Positions 43,538 to 54,288 of a stretch of 64,000 nt of DNA are shown in pieces. Source of the DNA: Thiobacillus sp. (GTDB taxonomy: Bacteria; Pseudomonadota; Gammaproteobacteria; Burkholderiales; Thiobacillaceae). The DNA lies in the NCBI RefSeq assembly GCF_018780105.1, contig NZ_JADMKC010000007.1, forward strand, positions 310,001 to 374,000. Reading direction: 5' to 3'. A model generated the notes under the pieces. The model saw only the letters and a program-made list of their open reading frames with translations, was not told the origin of the DNA and ran no database searches. Made by a program: the position numbers and the translations under genes. Each line of letters begins with the position of its first letter. Within the stretch, counting starts at the first letter, position 1.

Positions 43538-44774
43538 AACGCAGCGCCTCCGCCGGGTTGATGCGCGACGCAGCCCAGCTGGGATACAGCGTCGCGAGCA
43601 GGCTGATGAGCAGCGAGATGCCGCCGATAATGGCGACGTCGCTCCAGATCAGTTTGGACGGCAACTGGCTGATGTAATAGACGTCGGCCGGGAACAGGTC
43701 CATGCCGAACAGGCGTTCGATCATCGGCACCACGGTTTCTACATTGAGCGCGAGCAGGACGCCGCTCGCCACCCCGAGCAGGGTGCCGAACACGCCGATG
43801 AACGCGCCCTGCACAATGAAGATGCGCATGATCGAACCGGGTCTTGCGCCCAGCGTGCGCAGGATCGCGATGTCGGATTGCTTGTCGGTCACCGCCATCA
43901 CCAGGGTGGAAACGATGTTGAATGCGGCGACGGCGACGATCAGCAGCAGGATCAGGAACATCATGCGTTTTTCGATGGCGACGGCGCGAAAGAAGTTGGC
44001 GTGGCTTTGCGTCCAGTCGGTGAGGTAGAAATCGCCCCTGAGACTTTGCGCCAGCTCGCGGGTGACGAAGGGCGCGCGGAACAGGTCGTCGAGCTTGAGC
44101 CGCACGCCCGATACATCGTCGCCCATGCGCAGCAGCTTCTGCGCGTCCTGCAGGTGAATCAGCGCCAGCCCGGAATCGTATTCGAACATGCCGGCCTCGA
44201 AGATGCCGACCACGGTGAACTGCTTGACGCGCGGCATCACGCCGGCCGGCGTGATGTTGCCCTGCGGCGTCAGCAGCACCACCTTGTCGCCGGGATACAC
44301 GTTGAGCATGCGCGCCAGTTCGCCGCCGAGGATGATGCCGAATTCGCCGGGCTTCAGGTTGTCGAGTTTGCCCAGCTTGACGTGCCTGGCGAGATCGGCC
44401 ACCTGGCTTTCCCTATCCGGCAGGATGCCGCGAATGATCGCGCCACGCACGTTGCCGCCATTGGCCAGCATGCCTTGCGCGTTGGCATAGGGTGCGCCGC
44501 TTACGACGCTCTTGTTTTGAGCGGCTTGCGCCAGCACGCCGCGCCAGTCGGGCAGGCGGTCGCCGGGGCCGCTGATTTCGAGGTGCGCCGCCACGCCGAG
44601 GATGCGTGCACGCAGTTCTTCCTGGAAACCATTCATCACCGAGAGCACCACGATCAGCGCCATCACGCCCAGCGCAATGCCCGCCATCGAGACGATGGAA
44701 ATGAAGGAAATGAAATGATTGCTGCGCTTGGCATGGGTGTAGCGCAGGCCGATCTGGAGTTCGAAGGGAAGCAA
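43530..44774 (-). CDS. lolC: Lipoprotein-releasing ABC transporter permease LolC/E
   Basis: A 414-residue permease with an N-terminal membrane helix ([26 protein letters not shown]), a large periplasmic domain (about residues 50-260) and three C-terminal helices, including [18 protein letters not shown] and [22 protein letters not shown]. Only one permease gene is present, so a LolCE homodimer or a second copy elsewhere is likely; the C versus E label is tentative. Confidence 0.93.
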   Translation of the reverse strand: MLPFELQIGLRYTHAKRSNHFISFISIVSMAGIALGVMALIVVLSVMNGFQEELRARILGVAAHLEISGPGDRLPDWRGVLAQAAQNKSVVSGAPYANAQGMLANGGNVRGAIIRGILPDRESQVADLARHVKLGKLDNLKPGEFGIILGGELARMLNVYPGDKVVLLTPQGNITPAGVMPRVKQFTVVGIFEAGMFEYDSGLALIHLQDAQKLLRMGDDVSGVRLKLDDLFRAPFVTRELAQSLRGDFYLTDWTQSHANFFRAVAIEKRMMFLILLLIVAVAAFNIVSTLVMAVTDKQSDIAILRTLGARPGSIMRIFIVQGAFIGVFGTLLGVASGVLLALNVETVVPMIERLFGMDLFPADVYYISQLPSKLIWSDVAIIGGISLLISLLATLYPSWAASRINPAEALRYE

Positions 44775-44875
44775 AACAGGACTCGCTGAAAATGAGTTTT
44801 GAGTATGCCACAGCCGACGGGTCCGGCTGGCAGCGGCCGGGCCGCGATCGTCGCGAATCCGCTTACACTTTGCAC

Positions 44876-45871
44876 ATGATCATTCTGGTGCCGCATTTGT
44901 TCCCGTCCGCGCGTTTGCTCGAAGCGGCCACGCCGGGCCTGGTGCTGCCCGCATTGCAAACACTGCTTGCGCGCGGCACCCGGATAGCCTGTCCGGACGA
45001 GGGCACGGAAGCGGCTCTGTGCAGCGCACTGGGCATCGCCCGCCAGCAGGACTGGCCGCTGGCACCGGTGACTGCGGCGGCCGATGGCGGCAGCGGGGCA
45101 GGCTACTGGTTGCGTGCCGACCCGGTGCACTTGCGGGTGATGCGCGACCGGATCGTGCTGGCGGACAGCCGGACCTTTGCATTGACGCAGCAGGAGGCAG
45201 CTGCGCTGGTCGAAAGCATCAGCCAGCATTTCGGCGATAGCCTGAGTCCGCAGCCCTTGCATCCCACCCGCTGGTATCTGCATTTTGCGCAGCCGCCGGA
45301 TTTGCGTACCACGCCCCTGTCGGTGGCGAGTGGGCGCGACATTCAGCCCTTGCAGCCCCAGGGCGAGGACGCCCGGCGGTTGCGCAGTGTGCTGAACGAG
45401 TTGCAGATGCTGCTGTTCGAGCACCCGGTCAATCAGGCACGCGAAGCGCGTGGCGAGCTGCCGGTGAATTCACTTTGGTTGTGGGGCGGCGGCAGTCAGC
45501 CTGCCGTGCCCGGGGATGCGCCGACGCTGTATGCGAACGATGCGACGGCGCGTGCGCTGGCCGCCTTCTGCGGGGCCGGAAATTTTCCGCTGCCGCCGCA
45601 GCTGGATGCGGCCATGCTGAAAACGAAGCGCTTGGTGTTGCTGGATGCACTGACGCCGGCCGGCCAGTGCGGCGATGCCTACGGCTGGCGCGAAGCGTTG
45701 CGGGCGCTGGAAAAGAACGGGTTCGTGCCGCTGCGCGCAGCCTTGCGTACGCTGGATTCAACCGGTGTGCAGCTGCTCGATCCGGTCAATGGCCGGGGGC
45801 TGCAGTTGCAGCGTGTGGATGCCTGGAAAATCTGGCGACGCCCGCGTCCGCTTATCGCGATGCTGGCCTGA
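44876..45871 (+). CDS. RpfE-type / phosphoglycerate-mutase-like protein
   Basis: A 331-residue cytoplasmic protein starting MIILVPHLFPSARLLE at ATG 44876. It belongs to a betaproteobacterial family annotated as regulatory protein RpfE type or predicted phosphoglycerate mutase, with VNSLWLWGGGSQP in mid-chain and a C-terminal WKIWRRPRPL. It lies divergent from lolC. The biochemical role is unproven. Confidence 0.75.
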   Translation: MIILVPHLFPSARLLEAATPGLVLPALQTLLARGTRIACPDEGTEAALCSALGIARQQDWPLAPVTAAADGGSGAGYWLRADPVHLRVMRDRIVLADSRTFALTQQEAAALVESISQHFGDSLSPQPLHPTRWYLHFAQPPDLRTTPLSVASGRDIQPLQPQGEDARRLRSVLNELQMLLFEHPVNQAREARGELPVNSLWLWGGGSQPAVPGDAPTLYANDATARALAAFCGAGNFPLPPQLDAAMLKTKRLVLLDALTPAGQCGDAYGWREALRALEKNGFVPLRAALRTLDSTGVQLLDPVNGRGLQLQRVDAWKIWRRPRPLIAMLA

Positions 45872-45886
45872 ACCGGCGTTCCAGAA

Positions 45887-47218
45887 TCAGAGCGGCGTCG
45901 CCCACAAATCGTGTTCGTCGGCTTCGTCGATGCGCACTTTCAGGCGCGTGCCCGGCTCCAGATCGAACACGCCTTCGAGATACACCACGCCGTCGATTTC
46001 CGGCGCGTCGGCATGGCTGCGCGCGAGGGTGCCGACTTCATCTTCTTCGTCGACGATGACTTCGATTTCGCGGCCGATCTTGGCGTCGAGCCGGGCTGCC
46101 GAAATTTCCGCCTGCACTTCCATGAAGCGTTCCAGACGTTCGTCCTTCAGATCTTCCGGCACCGCGTCGGGCAAGTCGTTGGCCAGCGCGCCTTCGACCG
46201 GCGAATACTTGAAGCAGCCGACGCGATCCAGTTGCGCCTCCTTGAGGAAAGCCAGCAACTCCTCGAACTCGGCATCGGTCTCGCCAGGGAAGCCGACGAT
46301 GAAGGTCGAGCGCAGGGTGAGATCGGGTACGGCGGCACGCCAGGACTGGATACGGTCGAGGGTTTTTTCGACGGCGCCGGGGCGCTTCATCAGTTTCAGA
46401 ATGCGCGGGCTGGCATGCTGGAACGGAATGTCCAGATACGGCAGGATGATGCCGTCGGCCATCAGCGGAATCACATCGTCCACGCTGGGATAGGGATAAA
46501 CGTAATGCAGGCGCACCCACGCGCCGAGGCTGCCGAGCGCGCCGGCGAGTTCGGTCATGCGGGTTTTGAGCGGGCGGCCGTTCCAGAAGCCGGGGCGGTA
46601 TTTGACGTCCACGCCGTAGGCGCTGGTGTCCTGCGACACCACCAGTAATTCCTTGACCCCGGCGCCCACCAGCGCCTCGGCCTCGCGCATCACATCGCCC
46701 ACCGGGCGGCTTACCAGATCGCCGCGCATCGAAGGGATGATGCAGAACGTGCAGCGGTGGTTGCAGCCTTCCGAAATTTTCAGATAGGCGTAGTGGCGCG
46801 GCGTCAGTTTGACGCCGCCCGGCGGAATCAGGTCCTCGAACGGATCGTGCGGTTTCGGCAGCGCCGTGTGCACGGCCTGCATGACTTCATCCAGTGCATG
46901 CGGGCCGGAGACGGCCAGCACTTTGGGGTGCGCTTCGCGGATGACGTCGGCCTTGGCGCCGAGGCAACCGGTGACGATCACCTTGCCGTTTTCCGCCAGC
47001 GCCTCGCCGATCGCTTCGAGCGATTCCTGTACCGCGGCGTCGATGAAGCCGCAGGTGTTGACCACCACCACATCGGCATCGTCGTAACTGCCCACGATGC
47101 CGTAGCCTTCGGCGCGCAGCTGCGTGAGGATGCGCTCCGAATCGACGGTCGCTTTGGGGCAGCCGAGCGAAACGAAACCGACGGTCGGTGAGCGGGTGGG
47201 AGCAGCTTTGGTTACCAT
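45887..47218 (-). CDS. rimO: Ribosomal protein S12 methylthiotransferase RimO
   Basis: A radical-SAM enzyme that methylthiolates an Asp of ribosomal protein S12. The 443-residue product has the N-terminal cluster domain ([31 protein letters not shown]), the radical-SAM motif CNHRCTFC in [18 protein letters not shown] and a C-terminal TRAM domain. ATG 47218 is preferred over TTG 47227 because of the spacing to AGGA. Confidence 0.95.
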   Translation of the reverse strand: MVTKAAPTRSPTVGFVSLGCPKATVDSERILTQLRAEGYGIVGSYDDADVVVVNTCGFIDAAVQESLEAIGEALAENGKVIVTGCLGAKADVIREAHPKVLAVSGPHALDEVMQAVHTALPKPHDPFEDLIPPGGVKLTPRHYAYLKISEGCNHRCTFCIIPSMRGDLVSRPVGDVMREAEALVGAGVKELLVVSQDTSAYGVDVKYRPGFWNGRPLKTRMTELAGALGSLGAWVRLHYVYPYPSVDDVIPLMADGIILPYLDIPFQHASPRILKLMKRPGAVEKTLDRIQSWRAAVPDLTLRSTFIVGFPGETDAEFEELLAFLKEAQLDRVGCFKYSPVEGALANDLPDAVPEDLKDERLERFMEVQAEISAARLDAKIGREIEVIVDEEDEVGTLARSHADAPEIDGVVYLEGVFDLEPGTRLKVRIDEADEHDLWATPL

Positions 47219-47245
47219 GGCGTTCAATCCTGATGGAGCAGTGAG

Positions 47246-47470
47246 ATGTATATCGTAGCGATTGGCTGGGCGTATGTGATTCTGATGATGGCGATTACCG
47301 CCAGCAGCATCGGCAAGGCGCTGGCCATCCTGGTTTTTCTGGGCGTGTTGCCGCTGGCCTTGTTCGTCTACGCATTCGACCGGCCGGGCCGTCGCCGCCG
47401 CTCAGTGGCCGTGGCCGATGAGGTGGCCGATCAGGGCGACGCTGCCGATTCCCAGTCCGATCAGCGCTAG
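47246..47470 (+). CDS. Small two-helix membrane protein, hypothetical
   Basis: 74 residues: two hydrophobic helices ([16 protein letters not shown] and [20 protein letters not shown]) and a polar tail ([20 protein letters not shown]). GAGCAGTGAG precedes ATG 47246. The last about 69 bp overlap the 3' end of the opposing ZIP gene, so part of the tail may be constrained by that gene. The family is not identified. Confidence 0.65.
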   Translation: MYIVAIGWAYVILMMAITASSIGKALAILVFLGVLPLALFVYAFDRPGRRRRSVAVADEVADQGDAADSQSDQR

Positions 47471-48178
47471 CTGCTGCAGGGTGGCGCCGATCTCGGCGCG
47501 TTTGTGCAGGCCAGGGATCAGATCCGACATCGCCACATACAGCATGCTCGCGCCGGCCAGCCCCAGCAAAACTGGCGTCCAGCCCTGCAGCATCGACAGG
47601 GCGAAATACCCGATCAGCGCGCCAACCAGGGTGGCGATACCGCTCAGAAAGTTGAGCAGCAGCGCGCGGGTGCGTGTATAGCCCGAGTGCAGCAGAATCA
47701 GGAAATCACCGATTTCCTGTGGAATTTCGTGCGCGATGATTGCCAGCGTGGTGACCACACCGAGCCGGAAATCGGCGATGAACGCGCCGGCGATGATGAT
47801 GCCGTCGACAAAATTGTGGAAGGTGTCGCCGACCATGATCATCGCGCCGGAACGGCCGTGGTCGTGACCGTGGCCGTGACTGCCGTGGGCTTCGCACACC
47901 TCGTCGTGACAGTGTCGCCACAACACCAGTTTTTCCAGCAGGAAGAACATCAGGATGCCGCCCAGCACGGCCTGGCCGACGGTCTCGATCTCGCCACCCA
48001 TTTCCACGGCCTCAGGCAAAACCTCCAGCAGGGAAGCGCCCAGCAGCGCGCCGATGGCGTAGCTCACCAGAACCGGAATCCAGCTGGGACGCGCCGAAAA
48101 GGCCAATGCCGCTGCGAGCAACAAGCTCAGCACACTGCCGGCGGCAGTCGCGATCAGAATGACGGCAAGGGTAGACAT
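47402..48178 (-). CDS. ZIP-family divalent metal transporter
   Basis: A 258-residue inner-membrane transporter for zinc or related metals. A histidine-rich loop (HGSHGHGHDHGRSG) lies between helices 3 and 4. The metal site is formed by VGDTFHNFVDG and AHEIPQEIGDF. Several further helices follow. The substrate could be Zn2+, Fe2+ or Mn2+. Confidence 0.92.
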   Translation of the reverse strand: MSTLAVILIATAAGSVLSLLLAAALAFSARPSWIPVLVSYAIGALLGASLLEVLPEAVEMGGEIETVGQAVLGGILMFFLLEKLVLWRHCHDEVCEAHGSHGHGHDHGRSGAMIMVGDTFHNFVDGIIIAGAFIADFRLGVVTTLAIIAHEIPQEIGDFLILLHSGYTRTRALLLNFLSGIATLVGALIGYFALSMLQGWTPVLLGLAGASMLYVAMSDLIPGLHKRAEIGATLQQLALIGLGIGSVALIGHLIGHGH

Positions 48179-48322
48179 GGGGAAGCAGAGCGGCCAGGAA
48201 AGCGCGAATTATACTGGCTCGGCCAGAGCCGTCTGCTTTCGCTTGCAATTGATGGGGGCGTATCCCGCATGCGGAACACCCGCGGGATACGCAGGAGGCG
48301 CCGCAGCGCCTCGGGACAATGC

Positions 48323-48601
48323 TTATTTTTTCTTGCTGCTGTCCGGGCCAACAGTCAGTTCGCCCTTGAGTTTGTCGATACTGGCTTTGCCAAAGCCTTT
48401 CACTTTATCCAGGTCGTCCACGCTCTTGAAACTGCCGTTGGCATCCCGGTAAGCGATGATGGACTGCGCCTTGCTCGGCCCCAGTCCCTTGACGGCTTCC
48501 AGCTCGGATTGTGTGGCGGTGTTGATGTTGACCGCGGCAAACGCCGGGAGCGCCATCAAACCTGCAACCAGCATCAGCACAAATTTACCCATTTTTTTCA
48601 T
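48323..48601 (-). CDS. ComEA-like helix-hairpin-helix DNA-binding protein
   Basis: A 92-residue exported protein with a signal peptide (KFVLMLVAGLMALPAFA) and two HhH motifs (NINTATQSELEAVKGLGPSK and DLDKVKGFGKASIDKL). The tail is lysine-rich. Such proteins bind incoming DNA in the periplasm, which would fit with comEC at 39853. Confidence 0.88.
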   Translation of the reverse strand: MKKMGKFVLMLVAGLMALPAFAAVNINTATQSELEAVKGLGPSKAQSIIAYRDANGSFKSVDDLDKVKGFGKASIDKLKGELTVGPDSSKKK

Positions 48602-48880
<279 letters not shown>

Positions 48881-48951
48881 AGGCAGATGGCGAGATCAGT
48901 GGTGAACTGAAACTCTATTTGAAGAACTAACGGGAGATTAAAACTGCGCGG

Positions 48952-49920
48952 TTAAAAACTACGGTCAACCGCGAAAGCCGCTAATTGTAGCAAAGCTGAT
49001 TTGGAATTTGAATCAGGCAGGACAGAAATTGCTTCGTTTGCGGCCAGAACTTCACGTTGCGCGACTTCGCGGGTGTACTGCAGGGCCTGCGTGTCCTTGA
49101 TTGCGGCGAGCACGCTCTGGAATTCGGTGAGGCCGCCGTGTTCGATTGCCTGACGGATGCTGGCGGTCTGTTCCGGCGTGCCGTGCTTCATGGCATAAAG
49201 CAGGGGCAGGGTGGGTTTGCCTTCGGCCAGATCGTCGCCGATGTTTTTGCCAGTTTTGAGAAAGTCGCCCGAATAGTCCAGCACGTCGTCGATCAGCTGG
49301 AAAGCCGTGCCGAGATGCATGCCGTAGCGCGCCAGCGCGTCTTTCTGCTCATCGGTGCCGCCGCTGATAACCGCACCCAGCCGACCGGCCGCTTCAAACA
49401 GCTTGGCGGTCTTGTAGCGGATGACGCGCAGGTAATTCTCTTCGTCGATGTCGGGATCGTGGCAGTTCAGCAGTTGCAGCACTTCGCCTTCGGCGATGGT
49501 GTTGGTGGCGTCGGACAGGATGCGCATGACTTCCATGTTGTCGACCGCCACCATCATCTGGAACGCCCGCGAGTAGAGGAAGTCGCCGACCAGTACGCTG
49601 GCGGCATTGCCGAACAGGGCGTTGGCGGTTTCGCGGCCGCGGCGTAGTTCGGATTCGTCCACCACATCGTCGTGCAGCAGGGTGGCCGTGTGGATGAATT
49701 CAACCACTGCGGCGAGGGTGTGATGGGCGCTGCCCGAATAATTGAAGCAACCAGCAGACAGCAGAACCAGCGCCGGGCGCATCCGCTTGCCGCCGCTATT
49801 GATGATGTATTCGGACACCTGGCGGATGAGGGCCACGTCGGAATACAGGCTTTGGCGGATGACATGGTCGACGGCATGCATGTCGTCGGCCAGATAGGTT
49901 TGCAGGCTCTCCAGAGACAC
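48952..49920 (-). CDS. ispB: Octaprenyl diphosphate synthase
   Basis: Makes the C40 side chain of ubiquinone. The 322 residues contain GGKRMRPALVLL, the first aspartate-rich motif LLHDDVVDE, GDFLYSRAFQM and the second motif LIDDVLDYSGD. The start is GTG 49920. Position just upstream and divergent from rplU-rpmA is common in proteobacteria. Confidence 0.95.
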   Translation of the reverse strand: MSLESLQTYLADDMHAVDHVIRQSLYSDVALIRQVSEYIINSGGKRMRPALVLLSAGCFNYSGSAHHTLAAVVEFIHTATLLHDDVVDESELRRGRETANALFGNAASVLVGDFLYSRAFQMMVAVDNMEVMRILSDATNTIAEGEVLQLLNCHDPDIDEENYLRVIRYKTAKLFEAAGRLGAVISGGTDEQKDALARYGMHLGTAFQLIDDVLDYSGDFLKTGKNIGDDLAEGKPTLPLLYAMKHGTPEQTASIRQAIEHGGLTEFQSVLAAIKDTQALQYTREVAQREVLAANEAISVLPDSNSKSALLQLAAFAVDRSF

Positions 49921-50092
49921 GATTTGGGCTATACAAGCTTGTTATTGAGATAATCCCGCATGGTAGCAGCCCCGTCCCGCTTTTTCACAGCGGGCGGGTT
50001 CCGGATAAAGACTTGCCGAATGGTTTGACTTACTCTGGGTTCGCCGCTAGAATCTCGCGCTTTCCCGGGTTCGTAATGGTTGGAGACCCCCC

Positions 50093-50404
50093 ATGTACGC
50101 AGTCATCAAAACCGGCGGCAAGCAATATCGCGTGTGCGCTGGCGACAAACTTAAAATTGAAAAGCTCGAGGCCGACATCGGCAGCGAAATCACCTTCGAC
50201 CAAGTGTTGATGGTGGGCAATGGTGCCGACATCAAAGTGGGTGCGCCCATGTTGCGTGGCGCCACGGTCACCGCCACGGTGCTGAATCAGGCACGCGGCG
50301 ACAAGATCAAGATTTTCAAGATGCGCCGTCGCAAGCACTATCGCAAGAGCCAAGGCCATCGCCAGTACTTCACCGAAGTGCAAATCGGCGGCATTACCGC
50401 ATAA
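50093..50404 (+). CDS. rplU: 50S ribosomal protein L21
   Basis: 103 residues, starting [14 protein letters not shown] and containing the C-terminal signature [19 protein letters not shown]. First gene of rplU-rpmA, with rpmA 11 bp later. Confidence 0.98.
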   Translation: MYAVIKTGGKQYRVCAGDKLKIEKLEADIGSEITFDQVLMVGNGADIKVGAPMLRGATVTATVLNQARGDKIKIFKMRRRKHYRKSQGHRQYFTEVQIGGITA

Positions 50405-50415
50405 GGAGCAGATAA

Positions 50416-50679
50416 ATGGCACACAAGAAAGCAGGCGGTAGTTCGCGTAACGGCCGCGATTCGGAATCGAAACGTCTGGGCGTGAAATGCTACGGCGGTG
50501 AGTTTGTTCTGGCCGGCAACATTATCGTGCGTCAGCGCGGCACCCAGTTCCACCCCGGCGATAACGTCGGCATCGGCAAGGATCACACCCTGTTCGCCAA
50601 GGCTGAAGGCACGGTCAAGTTTGAAGTCAAGGGCGCTGCCCGCCGCCGTATGGTACGCATCGAGCCGCTGGTTGCTTGA
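50416..50679 (+). CDS. rpmA: 50S ribosomal protein L27
   Basis: 87 residues, starting [20 protein letters not shown], the conserved L27 N-terminus that reaches the peptidyl-transferase centre. [15 protein letters not shown] follows. It is separated from obgE by a terminator at 50706. Confidence 0.98.
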   Translation: MAHKKAGGSSRNGRDSESKRLGVKCYGGEFVLAGNIIVRQRGTQFHPGDNVGIGKDHTLFAKAEGTVKFEVKGAARRRMVRIEPLVA

Positions 50680-50705
50680 TTTGAGCTGAGGCCGAACCGG
50701 TCGCC

Positions 50706-50737
50706 AAAAAGCCCTGTCCGCCGGATGGGGCTTTTTT
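50706..50737 (+). terminator. Rho-independent terminator between rpmA and obgE
   Basis: AAAAAGCCC and GGGCTTTTTT pair across a GC-rich loop and end in a T run. Termination is probably incomplete, as obgE often depends on this operon. Confidence 0.85.
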
Positions 50738-50782
50738 GTTTGTGCGGCCTTGATTGCGACCACGCATTAGGACTATTCCACT

Positions 50783-51865
50783 ATGAAATTCATCGACGAA
50801 GCAAAAATCGAGGTGCTGGCGGGTAAAGGCGGCGACGGCAGCGCTTCGTTCCGGCGCGAAAAATACATCCCGAACGGCGGGCCGGATGGCGGCGATGGCG
50901 GGCGCGGCGGAAGCGTCTACGCGGTGGCGGACTGCAATATCAATACCCTGATCGAATTTCGCTACACCCGCATTTACAAGGCGCAAAAGGGAGAGAACGG
51001 GCGCGGTGCACAGTGCTACGGCAAGGGCGGCGAAGACCTGACGATGCGCGTGCCGGTTGGCACAGTGTTCACCGATATCAACAGCGGCGAGGTGGTGGCC
51101 GACATGGCCGTCAATGGTCAGAAGGTTTGTCTGGCCAGAGGCGGCAAGGGTGGGCTGGGCAACCAGCATTTCAAGTCGAGCACCAACCGCGCACCGCGCC
51201 AGCACACGCTGGGCGAGCCGGGCGAGGAACTGGAACTGGCGCTGGAGTTGAAGGTGCTGGCCGATGTGGGGCTGCTGGGCATGCCGAATGCGGGCAAATC
51301 GACTTTTATCCGCGCGGTGTCGGCGGCGCGTCCCAAGGTGGCGGACTATCCGTTTACCACGCTGGCGCCTAACCTGGGCGTGGTGCGGGTCGATAGCGAG
51401 CGCAGCTTTGTCATCGCCGACATTCCCGGTCTGATCGAGGGCGCGGCCGAGGGTGCGGGTCTGGGCCACCAGTTCCTGCGCCATTTGCAGCGCACCCGCG
51501 TGCTGTTGCATCTGGTGGATGTTTCGCCGCGTTATGACGACAGCGATCCGGTGCGCGAGGCGCGGGCGATTGTTGAAGAGCTGCGCAAGTACGATCAGCA
51601 GTTGTATGAAAAGCCGCGCTGGCTGGTACTGAACAAGATGGACATGGTGGACGAGGCCGAGCGCAAGGCGGTCGTTGCGCAGTTCGTCAAGGATTACCAG
51701 TGGACAGGGCCGGTGTTCGCCATCTCGGCGCTGGATGGCACGGGATGCAGTGCGCTGACCTACGCAATCATGGATTATCTGGCTGCGCAGGGTGCGCGTG
51801 CAGGGGATGAGGCCGCGACGGACTCAGCGGCGGCGGCCGACAAGACGCCGGATTATCCGGGTTAA
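50783..51865 (+). CDS. obgE: GTPase ObgE/CgtA
   Basis: An essential ribosome-assembly and stress GTPase. The 360 residues have the glycine-rich OBG domain ([32 protein letters not shown]), the G1 motif [12 protein letters not shown]3 in [12 protein letters not shown] and G4 as NKMD. It overlaps the next, opposing gene by 4 bp at the 3' end. Confidence 0.97.
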   Translation: MKFIDEAKIEVLAGKGGDGSASFRREKYIPNGGPDGGDGGRGGSVYAVADCNINTLIEFRYTRIYKAQKGENGRGAQCYGKGGEDLTMRVPVGTVFTDINSGEVVADMAVNGQKVCLARGGKGGLGNQHFKSSTNRAPRQHTLGEPGEELELALELKVLADVGLLGMPNAGKSTFIRAVSAARPKVADYPFTTLAPNLGVVRVDSERSFVIADIPGLIEGAAEGAGLGHQFLRHLQRTRVLLHLVDVSPRYDDSDPVREARAIVEELRKYDQQLYEKPRWLVLNKMDMVDEAERKAVVAQFVKDYQWTGPVFAISALDGTGCSALTYAIMDYLAAQGARAGDEAATDSAAAADKTPDYPG

Positions 51866-52140
51866 AGCGCGACCGACTCGTCGGGCGGATACGCTTCGCC
51901 GCCGACGCGCTTCCAGTCGTTTTCCTGCAAGGCCACCTGATAACGCGCCCAGCGCGCAAACTCAATCGGGCTGCAATGGCCTTTCTTGCGGCGGCAGATG
52001 CCTGCCACACCCTTGAAGTGATAAACCGCCTCACCGCTTTCGGCATCGTGTCCGATTGCGGCGAGCTGGCGCACGCCCCAGGTGCGGCCATAGGCGCCGT
52101 TGCTGTAGAAGTATCCGATTTTCAGTTCGTCGAGACTCAT
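51862..52140 (-). CDS. Hypothetical protein at the end of the cbbQO operon
   Basis: A 92-residue basic, soluble protein, starting [21 protein letters not shown]. It has a compact middle segment ([32 protein letters not shown]) with two cysteines. It begins 11 bp after the cbbO stop on the same strand, so it is probably part of the unit. No family is recognised. Confidence 0.75.
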   Translation of the reverse strand: MSLDELKIGYFYSNGAYGRTWGVRQLAAIGHDAESGEAVYHFKGVAGICRRKKGHCSPIEFARWARYQVALQENDWKRVGGEAYPPDESVAL

Positions 52141-52151
52141 GTCGTGCGGGT

Positions 52152-54272
52152 TCAGGTTGTGATGCGGCGGTAAATGTCTGTCACTTTGACCGGCAATTGT
52201 CGCACGTCATCCAGAATGACGTAACGCGCCGCGCCGTACATGTGCGGCAGGTAGTCGCGTGCGTCGCGGTCGAGGGTGATGCAGAAGGGGTGAATGCCGG
52301 TGCGTGCGGCTTCCAGCAATGCCATGCGTGTGTCTTCCACGCCGTAGACGCCGCGATAGACGTCGAAATAGTCGTCCGGGCGGCCGTCCGAGAGCGTGAT
52401 CAGCACGCGGGTTTTGGCTTCCACCTGATTCAGGAGTTTGCTCATGTGGCGCAGTGCAAATCCCATGCGGGTGTATTCCTGCGGGCGAATACCGGAGATG
52501 CGCGCCTTCACTTCGTCGTCGTAACGGTCGTCGAAAGTCTTGATGCGGAACAGTTCGCAACGTTTGCGCGTGGTGCCGGAAAAGCCGTAGATCGCGTAGC
52601 GGTCGCCCAATAGTTCCAGCGCTTCGCACAGCAGGATCAGCGCTTCGCGCTCGGCCTCGTTGATCCAGCCCTGGGTCGATCCGCTCATGTCCACCAGAAA
52701 CACCACCGCGATGTTGCGCTCGGCACGGTGCATGCGCTGGAACAGGCGATCGCTCATTTCGCTGCCGTCGCGGGCATCCGCCAGCGCCTCGATCAGCGCG
52801 TCGAGATCGATTTCATCGCCCTGGGTTTGCCGCTTGTCGAGGCGGTTTTCGTCGCGCAGCGCCTCGAATTTCTTGCGCAGGTGTTTCACTACGCCCGCGT
52901 ATTTCCCCAGCGTCTCGCGGTGGAAGTTGTCGTAAACCGGAGCGACGGTCTTTTCGCGCATCACACACCAGTTCTTGCGGTAGTGCTGGCGTCCATGATC
53001 CCACTCCGGGTAGAGCTCGGCGCCCTTCTCGTGATAGGTGCCCTGCCACACCGCGTCGGGATCTTCGGGCTGGTCGAACACCCGACTTGCATCGTATTCG
53101 CCTTCGCCTGCCGGGGTGAGGTAGTCCGGCGGGATATCGCCAAAGTCGAGATAGATCGAGGTCAGAAGTTGCCTGACACCATCGGGCGGCGCGATGGGCG
53201 CATCGTCGAGGGTGATTTCAAAATCGAGCCGGCCGTTTTCGTCCCGTGGTGCGACTTCGAATTCGGGGGGCGGCTCGGATGCAGGCCGGGTTTCCGGCTG
53301 CGTTGCCTGCTGCTCCGCCAGCAGTTCGGCGAGCTTGATGCGCAGCCGCGCTTTTTCCTTGTCCAGGCGTGCGGCACGGGCGGCGGCGATGGCATCCGGG
53401 CGCAGGCAGCCCTGATCCGAAAATTGCGGGCATGCGGTTTCGGCATAGGCTGAATCGAGCAGGGCCAGGCTGTCGTCCACCGTAGCCCCGGATGCGGCGA
53501 GTCGGGTCTCGAACGCTTGCCATGCGGGTGACAGCGGCGCGTCGAGTCGGCTGCGCAAACCTTGCATCGCGCGATGCAAACCGGGCAACTCGCGCTTGAT
53601 CTGCGCCGACAGCCGCAGGATTTCCAGCGCGTACAAATGATTCAGCGCACGCTCGGGGTCGGGGTAGCCGGCTGCGACGGCGACCAGATCGATACGCAGG
53701 GTACCGAAGCGGGTCTGTGCCCACAGTAGCGCCACCATGACTTTGGCGAGCTGAAAATTATCGTCTCGATCGGGCAGGGCGGCGATCAGCGGCGGCAGCA
53801 CGATGCGTTCACCGTCGGTCCAGGCGGCGTCGCCTTCCTCGATCCGCAAGCGGCGCCCCGATAAACCGCAGACAAAATTTCCCAGCACTGGCGAGATTTC
53901 TTCAAACAGTGCGCCAGCGGCATCGTTCTTGTGTTGCACCACGTCGAAGCTGTCGACCTGTTCCATCACGCGCAGCGCATTCTGCAGGCCGGTACGATCG
54001 AACACGTCGCAGGTATGCAGCGCCCAGGCTTCGAGCAGGCGCAGTTCCATATGCGGCAGCAAGGCCGGCGCACGGCGGCCGAATTGCCAGGCGAGCGTGA
54101 TGTGGGTGGAGGCGATGCGGCGGATCCAGCCGAGGATGAAATCCTGCTCGTCGCGCGTGAGCCGGTCCAGTTCGCGCGCGAGCTGGTCGACCTTGTAATA
54201 CGTGAACTCGGTGTCCAGCCAGACGTGGAGGCTGGCCTCCATTTCGCCGGCAGTGAGCGGCGCCAACGCCAT
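52152..54272 (-). CDS. cbbO: RuBisCO activase subunit CbbO (VWA domain)
   Basis: A 706-residue partner of the CbbQ ATPase that remodels inhibited RuBisCO. The N-terminal half is helical (CbbO/NorD type). The C-terminal von Willebrand A domain has the MIDAS motif DMSGSTQGW, with later metal ligands in LSDGRPDDY. CbbQ is 16 bp upstream. NorD, the nitric oxide reductase counterpart, is homologous, so the CbbO label rests mainly on the CbbQ partner. Confidence 0.88.
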   Translation of the reverse strand: MALAPLTAGEMEASLHVWLDTEFTYYKVDQLARELDRLTRDEQDFILGWIRRIASTHITLAWQFGRRAPALLPHMELRLLEAWALHTCDVFDRTGLQNALRVMEQVDSFDVVQHKNDAAGALFEEISPVLGNFVCGLSGRRLRIEEGDAAWTDGERIVLPPLIAALPDRDDNFQLAKVMVALLWAQTRFGTLRIDLVAVAAGYPDPERALNHLYALEILRLSAQIKRELPGLHRAMQGLRSRLDAPLSPAWQAFETRLAASGATVDDSLALLDSAYAETACPQFSDQGCLRPDAIAAARAARLDKEKARLRIKLAELLAEQQATQPETRPASEPPPEFEVAPRDENGRLDFEITLDDAPIAPPDGVRQLLTSIYLDFGDIPPDYLTPAGEGEYDASRVFDQPEDPDAVWQGTYHEKGAELYPEWDHGRQHYRKNWCVMREKTVAPVYDNFHRETLGKYAGVVKHLRKKFEALRDENRLDKRQTQGDEIDLDALIEALADARDGSEMSDRLFQRMHRAERNIAVVFLVDMSGSTQGWINEAEREALILLCEALELLGDRYAIYGFSGTTRKRCELFRIKTFDDRYDDEVKARISGIRPQEYTRMGFALRHMSKLLNQVEAKTRVLITLSDGRPDDYFDVYRGVYGVEDTRMALLEAARTGIHPFCITLDRDARDYLPHMYGAARYVILDDVRQLPVKVTDIYRRITT

Positions 54273-54288
54273 GATTAAAGCGACGCCA

